Source: Anthopleura xanthogrammica
Lineage: Eukaryota; Cnidaria; Anthozoa; Actiniaria; Actiniidae
Assembly (NCBI GenBank): GCA_964019055.1
Contig: OZ025214.1
Span: forward strand, 8,866,858 to 8,930,857
Length of the DNA: 64,000 nt
Direction: 5' to 3'
Part shown: positions 16,122-25,059 of the stretch, piece after piece
Layout of the letters: each line of letters begins with the position of its first letter
How positions within the stretch are numbered: the first letter of the stretch is position 1
Translations under genes and position numbers: made by a program
Notes under the pieces: generated by a model
The model's database searches: none
Seen by the model: only the letters and a program-made list of their open reading frames with translations
Told to the model about the DNA's origin: nothing

Positions 16122-17369
16122 TTAGTACCAGTTTTGCTTGAAATTCCTATTCTGGAACTCCACCAATCCATCGGCTACGACGAATAAGTAACACGTCATC
16201 TCCTCATCTTCCGTGCCCGCAGTTCTTTTAATATACAACTTCACCCCACCTTTCGTGGCGTCCGAAACAAGTCCACTACCATGAATATCTCCATCTGGAT
16301 GAGTTCTCAAGTCAATCCACAAAGCAAACTTGTCCTCGTAAACCTCTTTTGGAGTCATGTTATCCGTCAATCCATATCGCATCACGATCGACTCCCAAAA
16401 GTCTGTTGGTATCATGCCATCGGAATACAACTTATGGGGCACACTATTCACGTTGATGTCTACCTTGGTAATACCTGGGTTAGTGAATTTTTCTGAGTCC
16501 CTAGCGCAGGCCGTATATGGCTCTATGAATAGCATTAGGATCCCAGTCATCGATCGTAGGGGTAAGTTGATCTGTTCGTTGATTACGGTGGTATTTTTCT
16601 TATTGATGGGGAAACTCTTATGCATCAATACGTTCTCATAGTAAAATCCCCTACCATCCTCGTATCTGCTTAATGCTTCATTTGCCAGATATTCGCTGGT
16701 AACGGTCTCATACTCTAGTTCTAGGTTGGATAGGGTATACTTAGCGTCCTCTTGGGTTGAGGTTACGATTTTCGTACTCATCGAAAAGGTAACCTGAAAG
16801 AGTAGAGTATCTATTAATCCGTTGGAATAATATACTCCATGAGAGTCGAGGATGGTGTGGGATATGGGGATCCTGTATCGTGTTCCATATACTTTGGCTA
16901 AGGCAACTTCTGCGGAATCATCCTCGGTCTTGTCTCCCGCTGCTGTCCTTAGTTTCCTTATGTTTTCTGACGAGATCCCTTCTCTTAGTCTATTCTTTCG
17001 TTCTTCCTTTTTGAGGAATAAGTCGCCGTAAGTTTGATAGAGGTCATATCGAACCAAATCTTCTATTGGCCGCCCACCAAATGTAACTCTCATCTGTTCG
17101 ATAAGGTTCTTACCCAGATTATTAACCACAGTCTTATTTGCGTCTTCGGTGGACCCATCCTTCAAAGTGAGATCCACCAAGAGTGCCACACTTCCGGGAA
17201 CAATAACAACATTCTCCGGTAACTTGGGTATGTGGACATCCAACGTTCGTCCAGGATCCACTGTGGCTGGACTAAAGCTCACACGATGAATATTCTTCTC
17301 CGCCTTGAGTCCATAGGGCTGTTTAAAAGGTCTATCTATATCGAGCTTTTCTGGGATTGCTCTCGACAT
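16122..17369 (-). CDS. Major capsid protein (double jelly-roll hexon)
   Basis: 415 residues, beta-rich, with the sequence pattern of Polinton/adintovirus hexon proteins: VSFSPATVDPGRTLDVHIPK (about 30-49), VIVPGSVALLVDLTL, MRVTFGGRPIEDLVRYDLYQ, GTRYRIPISHTILDSHGVYY, LELEYETV, LPLRSMTGILMLFIEPY and a C-terminal EFQNRNFKQNWY. In this family the protein forms pseudo-hexameric capsomers. It is the first gene of the minus-strand morphogenesis cluster, followed by the ATPase. It starts at ATG 17369, preceded after four A residues by cataaataag. A 41-base gap separates it from the divergent integrase. Frame intact. Length is at the short end for double jelly-roll capsids but fits this subgroup. Confidence 0.85.
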   Translation of the reverse strand: MSRAIPEKLDIDRPFKQPYGLKAEKNIHRVSFSPATVDPGRTLDVHIPKLPENVVIVPGSVALLVDLTLKDGSTEDANKTVVNNLGKNLIEQMRVTFGGRPIEDLVRYDLYQTYGDLFLKKEERKNRLREGISSENIRKLRTAAGDKTEDDSAEVALAKVYGTRYRIPISHTILDSHGVYYSNGLIDTLLFQVTFSMSTKIVTSTQEDAKYTLSNLELEYETVTSEYLANEALSRYEDGRGFYYENVLMHKSFPINKKNTTVINEQINLPLRSMTGILMLFIEPYTACARDSEKFTNPGITKVDINVNSVPHKLYSDGMIPTDFWESIVMRYGLTDNMTPKEVYEDKFALWIDLRTHPDGDIHGSGLVSDATKGGVKLYIKRTAGTEDEEMTCYLFVVADGLVEFQNRNFKQNWY

Positions 17370-17373
17370 TTTT

Positions 17374-17382
17374 CTTATTTAT
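17374..17382 (-). promoter_or_regulatory. Start-proximal ATAAA motif, capsid gene
   Basis: ataaataag on the minus strand, four bases before ATG 17369; nearly identical to the ATPase motif. Confidence 0.45.
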
Positions 17383-17410
17383 GTAATAACTAGTTACTCT
17401 CTTAGATACT

Positions 17411-18375
17411 ATGGATGAAAAAAAGCTTTCAAACGCTTATTACTCAACCGAAGGATACTGGAAGGGATATTCGGCGATTTCGAAACTATCCGAAGCGACA
17501 GGCATTTCTGAAGAGATGACAAGAAAGTGGCTTATTAAGCAAGCCCCCACCTACATTCCCAGATTTCATTGGAACATTTCTACCCCCAATGAGATCCATC
17601 AAGCAGACTTACTTTTTTACCTCATGATGTCGTAAAGAGAAAGACGTATAAGTATGCTCTCGTTGTGGTGGATATTGCTTCTAGGTACGTGGATGCTGAA
17701 CCTCTGACTACAAAATACTCCGCAGGAGTATCTAGGGCTTTCGATAGTATATATTCTAGGACATTAGATTGGCGTGAGACTTTGATGGTCGACCCTGGAA
17801 CAGAATTCATGGGGGAAGTCACGAAGGTTATGAAGAAACGTGCTATAAAAGTTCAAAGATCAGAAGCTGGAAATCATAGAGCACAATCCCTTGTGGAGCG
17901 TGCTAATCGAACGATAGCAGAAAAGTTGTTTAGTCATCAGTATGCTCAAGAGATGATTATGGAAGACCTGAGGTCACGAGAATGGGCGGAACGACTTCCT
18001 GCCGTGATACGATCTATCAACAACGAAGTCAAGAGGATTACTGGAAAGACAGCAAGAGAGGCAATAAAGTCAGAGTCCGTTGAGGTGAAGGACCCTACAT
18101 ACAAAAGGCCCGTGGGATCGAAAGAAAATAGGATCCCTGCAGGGGTGCTCGTTCGATACTTATATGCCGCTGGGGAAGAGGAGGGTGGTCAACAACCCGC
18201 TACGGATCCCATTTGGTCCATAGAAGTTTATGAGATATCGCGTGCGACTATTAGTCCTAATCAACCCGTGCTCTACTATCTTTCTGAAGGAGCTCCTAAG
18301 CGTTCTTTTGTTAGGGAGGAGTTACAAGTGATCCCTGAGGACACGGAAGTACCACCGGATAGCGTATTAAGCTAG
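17411..18375 (+). pseudogene. Polinton retrovirus-like integrase, frameshifted
   Basis: The integrase that inserts the element into host DNA. The N-terminal piece (17411-17635) is a helical DNA-binding region ending in NEIHQAD, which holds the first catalytic Asp. The second piece (17665-18375) has MVDPGTEF (second Asp, residue 43) and SLVERANRT (Glu, residue 78), a spacing of about 35, then a C-terminal domain with YLYAAGEEEGGQQPATDP and VREELQVIPED. The two are in different frames; the break falls in a T6 run near 17608-17613, a one-base indel that may be mutation or sequencing error. No zinc-binding HHCC is visible. It is divergent from the capsid gene and overlaps the polymerase 3' end by nine bases. 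Confidence 0.85.
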
Positions 18376-21300
18376 GTCGTTGGTGTAGTGGCCGTGGGCG
18401 TAGGTTATGATAGGATCTTCCTGTGAGATTACTCGCTTGTCGTCTCTTGAGGAAAGAGCGATCTTGTTGACCTTTTCTGAAGTTATTTCGTGTGAGCGAC
18501 TCCTAAAGACTCTCATCGTTCTCATAACTTCTTCTCCGTTTAATAGGCAATCCTTGTAGTTGGGGAAGTGGATACTATTTTCCACGACGCATTTCTTGAC
18601 TCCCTTACACTTCTTTTCCTCTCTTCCCCCCTCTGTCTTGAAACAATACAGCTTTGCTCTTAACGTGACGAATTCCGTGATTTGTTTTCCGGCTGTTTCG
18701 TCCTTCATCATCCCTCTTACTTTCTTGTTGACTCTCTTTCTTATCCCCTTATGGTCTTCTGGGTAGTTGCTCGTATCAAACAACCTTTCGATGTCCCCTT
18801 CTATGTCCTCGTAAAGATCATCCGTACGCATTTCGTAGATTAGACTATCAGTATCGGTGTAAAGGAGGGTTACTTCGTCACCATACTTCTTCTTGACGTA
18901 GTTATAATGGGTTTGTTGTACTCTAAGCGGGTTCTCCTCATGTGAATCGCAGCTAATTTTTCTGAGAATGACTTGGCTCCAATGAAATTAGGCTTACGGA
19001 TTAGCTTATTTGCTTGCTTCTTATTTATCACCAACCGTATGTCTCGTCGATTGCGAATGTTTTCCATGGTCTTCCCAAAGACCGAGTTGTTCATGAGTTT
19101 GAAGAAATCCTTCTCGAAATCGTTCGTTGCGTTGGTTCTTAAGCCCGTATTTAGATCTATGTATTTTTTCAACCAAGGGGATTCTTCAAACGAAATTCCC
19201 CTGCGGATCTTCCTGATTCTTAATCCCTGACTCTCGTAAAATTTTAGGGTCTCGTGATGGACCACGTAGTATGACTTATAGTAGAAGTTCGGGATAAGCT
19301 TCATTACTCCACTTTTTGCCTTAAGGTGCTCGGGGGCAAGGGGGTAGTCGTTGTGAAGATCGTGTAATTCAGGGGGATACTCTAGATCAACCTCCAAAAT
19401 ACAGGGAATTCTTCTCCAGTTCTCCAGTTGTTTCTCATTCATCCATTCAAAGCCTTTCGTTGGTAGGGGTTGGGACATTGCCCACCCATAGAGGTTGTTT
19501 GCATCCCAATAGGGTATGTACGCGCTTTCCTCGTTGGGATCGTAGTCCTTCATGTACTTATTATTAGCCTTTGCATAACGCTTACTCCCCACAGAGGAAA
19601 TTCCTCCTCGAATCCCGCTTTCTATCATTAAGATCATATCTATGTCACTAAGAAGCTCTAGTCGGATATTCGTGATTTTTAACATGGCATCCCAAGCAAG
19701 TCCAGGAGCCGTGTAATACCAAGCAGGATCTACGTCATAATACCTCCTACAAACGATTCTGAAGTTCTCAAACACATCCGCTAGGAGAAGGACGTCGGTT
19801 TTGAGGTATAAGTCATGATAGTCTCTCATCGTCTTCATATCGAACATCCTCCATACTTTCCACGCATGTTCGTACTCTTCCTCCGTGATGTCATTATCAT
19901 TAAGCTCAGAATGAAAGGCTTCCATGGGGGGTAAGCAGGGTTCCTCTAATTTCGTAAGGGAATCCATGTACTCATAGGGATACACCCCTTTTCTCATCAA
20001 CATATCAAGCTGCCTACCTCCATAAAACCAACTGATGACTCCGAATTGGTCTTTCATTAGGTTATTAGCGAGGTTACTTAAGCTGGAGGACATGAACTTG
20101 TAGCTATCTAGGAATCCTGCTTCTATGTAGAGGTCATGGATTTTCCCCTCTTTGTCCGTATAGTGATTCACGACAATTCTCTTACTAAATGAGATGTATT
20201 GTTCCTCGTTTTTTGCAATGCACTTAATCTTACCCTCACTGATTCCTAAGGCTTTTACGAATAGGTGTGCGTCGTATCCTGCGAGATTGTGGAAGAAGAT
20301 GGGAATGAAATCGGGGAGTTTGTAACGAAGGTTACAGGTCTTATGTGCCGCTCCTCGATATCTTCCTGTGAGATGATTGTGATCTCTTACTTTGTCACCC
20401 TTCAACTCTTCCTTACAGATGTGGCAATGTGTTGCTTCTTTGTATTCTTTTCGATCCTGGTCGGTCATCACCATCTTTTTGTTCCTGGAGAGCTCCTCGT
20501 ATAAGGCTAGGACATCCTCTTCTATCGATCTCATGAAGTGTTCTCCCAAGTCTTCTTCCTCTCTTTGGGCTGTGTATTTTACGATAACGTAACAGTACCC
20601 CGATGGTTTGTGTTTTTGATAAGCTTCCGTAGAAGACCCCCTTGGGTTGGGGGAACAAGAAGCGACTTTTTCTAGGATACACTCAAAATCAGCGTAAATG
20701 ACGAAGGGGGCTTTCATAGAATAAGGATAGTTCTTATAATGGAGTAGGGTTCCTTTTTGGGGCACGGCTACTTTTACGGACTTGTGTTGTCCACACCATT
20801 CGGAATGTTCTTGGAGGATGTACTCGGTGCTAAAGGAGTTAAGACATCTCAAACAAAAGTGTTTCTTATGTTGGTGGTTCGATAGTTGGGAGGATAAGAG
20901 CCTCGACAAGTTCTTGATCCAACAATAGTGCTTTGTTTTCTCATTGGAGATTAGTAGTAGGATTATGTTATGCTTCCTGATTTCACCCTCGTAAATCCTA
21001 AGGGGCTCGAATTCCCTCTTTTCGTAACCTAAGACACTAATTGCGTAGTCTTTGTTGTTTTTCTCAAAGACGTGGATGTCTCGGAGCTCTAGGGGAAAGC
21101 AAAGTCCATCCCAGTTTAACTTTTCCGCATTCTCCCTAAGTGTCCTTGATATTCTCTCAGGATCGTGTTTTGACGTAAATCGGGCCGTGGTTACCGCCCA
21201 CTTGAAGCATTGATCGTCTTTGTTCTGGGGGTTAATAATGGCTCTCTTTTTTGCTAATTCTTGAGGAAGTGAAACGTACGTGCTAGCTCTTAGGGGTTCG

Positions 21301-21902
21301 AATCTTGCGAAATGAATGCTTAAGGATACTACTTTCCTTATTATCCACCCAGAACCCTCGTTTTGGAATTCGGCAACTCTTTCTAGGATATCCTCGGAAA
21401 GTTTCTTGTACAACTCTATTAAGTTCGTGTCTTTCGTTACGATTTCTGGTAGTGTGTGGAAATGTCCTTCACTAGTGATTTCTTCTCCATCATTTCCGAT
21501 CTTGTAAAATTCGCAGCTTAGGTAGAGCTTATTTACCCATATGGTCTCTAAGATGCGTCTTTCGTTCTTATTCATGAATACGCTGGGATCCACATCACGA
21601 TCACGTCCAAGGATCCTATGTTCCTTAAGATATGAGTCGAATGAGGATTTTTCCATGGTCCTTCCTTTTTCCACCCTACGATAGATACGCTTTATTCTCT
21701 CATGTAGTCTCCTGATTCTCCTGTCGACACGATTCCTAACACTAGGGGGAACGAGTGGTAATAACCACCTCGAAAAATCTCTTAACTCCTTCTGAATTCC
21801 TTTTATGACACGTTGTCTTGGATTCGAACTTGAACTTGGCTTCGTTGGTGGTAGTATTGGTACATTGATCTCGGGAATGGGGCTATCCAAGATGTTTGAC
21901 AT
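18367..21902 (-). pseudogene. Protein-primed DNA polymerase B, broken by an internal deletion
   Basis: The replicative polymerase. I place the start at 21902 (MSNILDS), since ctataaag precedes it; an upstream in-frame ATG at 21935 lies before the motif. With residues counted from 21935: C2H2-like finger (about 361-381), ExoI YADFECIL (414), an HNH-like Cys/His block CHICKEEL...HNHLTG (504-535), ExoII NLAGYDAH (550), ExoIII YLKTDVLLLADVFE (710), motif A YWDANNLYGW (809) and motif B KLMNNSVFGK (946). Motif C (YTDTDS) and the C-terminal region (to 18367) are in another frame: near 18900-18908 some 17-18 residues between motifs B and C are missing and the frame changes. The full reading frame is not intact. 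Confidence 0.92.
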
Positions 21903-21908
21903 TTTTCC

Positions 21909-21915
21909 CTTTATA
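21909..21915 (-). promoter_or_regulatory. Start-proximal TATAAAG, polymerase gene
   Basis: tataaag on the minus strand, six bases before ATG 21902. Confidence 0.45.
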
Positions 21916-21956
21916 GTACATCTACATATTCTCAAAAAACATTTTCGTTTCCCATA

Positions 21957-21980
21957 GATCTCAAAGATTTCTTTGAGATC
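21957..21980 (-). terminator. Hairpin between small right-end gene and polymerase
   Basis: gatctcaaag pairs perfectly with ctttgagatc across a 4-nt loop. It lies 43 bases after the stop of the 61-residue gene and 55 bases before the polymerase start. It resembles the two left-end hairpins (stem gatatcaaag), so a shared role in transcript 3' ends is likely but unproven. Confidence 0.5.
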
Positions 21981-22022
21981 TTAAGTCAGTTAAGCATGAT
22001 ATTAACAACACAAAATCACTGT

Positions 22023-22208
22023 CTAATCACGAGGGTGGGGCCTATACGGATAAGGTTGGCTCATAAACTCAGAAGGCTCACATCGAGGATACTGGTTGTA
22101 TCGTGGGGAATGATATGGGTTATTGTGGGGGTTGTTGGCGTGGGGATTTAGGAGCTTATAAGAACACATGTTGGAGGTCTTACTATTTATCTTTCTTCCT
22201 TTTGGCAT
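22023..22208 (-). CDS. Small Asn/Pro/Tyr/His-rich right-end protein
   Basis: 61 residues: a basic start (MPKGRKINSK), then a region rich in Asn, Pro, His and Tyr (NPHANNPHNNPYHSPRY) and ending QPYPYRPHPRD. No domain is recognised. It would be dismissed on length, but a TATAAAG motif lies 13 bases before the ATG, matching the other genes, and a hairpin of the element's own class follows the stop. It is the gene nearest the right inverted repeat and reads inwards like the polymerase. Confidence 0.5.
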   Translation of the reverse strand: MPKGRKINSKTSNMCSYKLLNPHANNPHNNPYHSPRYNQYPRCEPSEFMSQPYPYRPHPRD

Positions 22209-22221
22209 CTTTCTTGACTTT

Positions 22222-22228
22222 CTTTATA
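22222..22228 (-). promoter_or_regulatory. Start-proximal TATAAAG, right-end gene
   Basis: tataaag on the minus strand, 13 bases before ATG 22208. Confidence 0.4.
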
Positions 22229-22270
22229 CGTATGGAAAATCCTTTTCAAATTCTTTTTTCATTACACCTT

Positions 22271-22648
22271 TTGCGCACTCTCGATCATCCTGCCCCAATC
22301 TTGCTCACACCCTCCCCCATCTGTCCAAACCCCCACCTCACTTTTTGCTCACATGTGGCGAAGGTTTGGGGAAGGGGTACTATCTTGTGAAGGATCACCT
22401 TTGGCGGATGTGATCTTTGGTGGACAGGGAGGGGCGGGCCTGGGGAGCTTTTGAGCAAATTTGGGGGTGTAAAGGGGGTGTAAAGGGGGATGTAGAGGGT
22501 GTAAAGGAGTGTAAAGGGGGACAGTGGTAGGGGTGGGCGTGTGTAGAGGTGTATCTGTAAATGATGTAAAGGTGTGTAAAGGTGTGTAAAGGGGGGTGTA
22601 AAGGTGTGTAAATATGTAATGCGCCAAAATCGGCCTTTATTACCTACT
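22271..22648 (-). repeat. Polinton right terminal inverted repeat
   Basis: The reverse complement of 6765-7142, same length (378 bp). A difference visible by eye near the inner edge is one base (gattgagag against gatcgagag). It contains the same ctttacacc-type sub-repeats. The inner boundary lies at ttgcgcactctc. Confidence 0.93.
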
Positions 22649-22653
22649 ACAGT
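22649..22653. other. Polinton right target-site duplication (acagt)
   Basis: acagt directly follows the right end and continues into the interrupted satellite unit (ctcctctagctcag). It matches 6760-6764. Confidence 0.8.
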
Positions 22654-25059
22654 CTCCTCTAGCTCAGTAGGAGATTGTTCGACTAGGATACCGAGGGTCG
22701 TGGGGTGGATTCCCATCTGGGCATCAGAAATATAATTTTTTTCTGATTATTTCACAGTTTGGTACGATTATATACACATTTCATTTCATCATCATACGCA
22801 TACCATGTTTATCGTATATTTCCATAGACATTTCCGTGACTTTAGCATATACAGTTCGTTTGTCGCAATATAGTGGGGACCAACGACCTTATTCGCCATT
22901 AGAGTCTCTTTTAGCTCAATGACAGATTGTCCGACTAGGATACCGAGGGTCATGGGGTCGATTCACATCTGGGTGACAGCAACTTTTTTTTTCTGATTAT
23001 TTCACAGTTTGGTACGATCATACATATTTAATTCCATCATCATACGCATATCATGTTCATCGTATATTTCCTCAGACATTTCTTTGATGATAGCATATAC
23101 AGTACGTTTGTCAAAATATAATGTGGACTAACGACTTTATTCGGCATTAGAGTGTTCTCCAGTTCAGTGGCAGAGCGTACGACTACGATTCTGAGGGTCC
23201 TGGGTTCGATTCCCATCTGGACCTGAAAAAACATTTTTTTCTGATTATTGCACAGTTTGGAACGATAATATACAAATTTCATTCCATCATCATACGCATA
23301 CCTTGTTGATGGTATATTTCCTTAGACATTTCTGTGACTGTAGCATATACAGTACGTTTTTCAAAATATAGTGTACACAATCGACCTTCCACGCCATTAG
23401 AGTCTCCTCTAGCTCAAAGGAGGAGCGTCCAACTAGGATACGGAAGGTCCTGGGGACGATTCTCATCTAGTTCTCAGAATTAATTTTTTGTTTCTAATAA
23501 TTTTACACTTTGGTACGATCATATACACCTTTCATTCCATCATCATACGCATACCATGTTTATCGTATATAACCTTAGACATTTCTGTGACTTTAGCATA
23601 TACAGTACGTTTGTCAAAATTTAGTGTAGACTAACGACCTTATTCGCCATTAAAGTCTCTTCCAGCTGAAGGGCAAAGGGTTCGACTTGATAACGGAGGG
23701 ATGTGGGATCGATTCCCATCTGGGGTAACAATTTTTTTTTTCTCATTTTTTAACAGTATGGTAGCATCATATACAAATTTCATTCCATCATCATACGCAT
23801 ACCATGTTTATCGTATATTTCCTTAGACATTTCTGTGACTATTCCATACACAGTACGTTTGTCAAAATAAAGGGTGGACTAACGACGTTTTTTGCAATTA
23901 GAGTCTCCTCTAGCTCAACGACAGAGCGTCCGATTAGGATACGGAAGGTCCTCAGTTCGATTCCCAGCTGGGGCTAAAATTTAATAGTTTTTGCTGTTTA
24001 TTATAAAGTATGGTACGATCATATACATATTTCATTCCATCACCATACCCATACCATGTTTATGGTATATTTCCTTAGACATTTCTGAAACTTTAGCATA
24101 TACAGTACTTTTTTCAAAATATAATGTCCACAATCGACCTTCCACGCCATTAGAGTCTCTTCCAGCTGAATAACAAAGGGTTCGACTAGAATACGGAGGA
24201 ACGTGTAATCGATTCCTGTCTGGGTCTAACAATTATTTTTCTTCTCATTTTTTTAACAGTATGGTAGGATCATATACAAATTTCATTCCATCATCATACG
24301 CATACCATGTTGATCGTATATTTCCTTAGACGTTTCTGAAACTCTAGCATATACAGTACTTTTGTCACAATATAGTGTGGACGAACGACCTTAAACCCCA
24401 TTAGAGTCTCCTCTAGCTCAGTGGCAGATTGTCCCACTAGGATACCGAGGTTCCTTGGGTCGATTCCCATCTCGGCGTCAGAATTATTATTTATTTCTGA
24501 TTATTTCACAGTTTGGTACGATCACATACCAATTTCATTCCATCAGCATACGCATACCATGTTTATCGTATATCTTCTTAGACAATTCGGTGACTTTAGC
24601 ATATACAGTACGTTTGTCGCAATATAGTGGGGACCAACGACCTTATTCGCCATTAGAGTCTACTCTAGCTCAGTGCGAGAGCGTTCGACTTCAATAGGGA
24701 AGGTCCTTGGTTCGATTCCTCACTGGGCCTTAAGTTGTTTTTTTTTTCTGTTTATTTTAAAGTATTTTACGATCATATACATATTTCATTCCATCATCAT
24801 ACACATACCATGTTTATCGTATATTTCCTTAGACGTTTCTGAATTTGTAGCATATACAGTACGTTTGTCACAATAAATTGTGGACGAACGACCTTAAACG
24901 CCCTTAGAGTCTGCTATAGTTCAGTGGGAGATTGTCCGATTAGGATACTGAGTGTCCTGGGGCCGATTCCCATCTTGGCCTCAAAATTATAATGTTTTTT
25001 CTGATTATTTCACAGTGTGGTACGACCATATACACATTTCATTCCATCATTGTACTCAT

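Larger units (their letters stand above)
6765..22648. mobile_element. Polinton/Maverick virus-like DNA transposon, 15.9 kb
   Basis: A complete Polinton: 378-bp terminal inverted repeats beginning AGTAGGTAAT, a short target duplication, and the family's core genes (protein-primed DNA polymerase B, retrovirus-like integrase, packaging ATPase, major and minor capsid proteins). The two inverted repeats differ at only a few sites by eye, which suggests recent insertion. Gene order: three left-end plus-strand genes; a minus-strand run of about eleven genes ending with the capsid; the plus-strand integrase; the minus-strand polymerase; and a small minus-strand gene at the right end. Many genes are disrupted, so this copy is probably not active on its own. 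Confidence 0.95.

Noticed and set aside
6765..22648. Adenovirus-like maturation protease
   Set aside because: Expected in many Polintons, but I found no convincing His/Cys protease motifs in any open frame.
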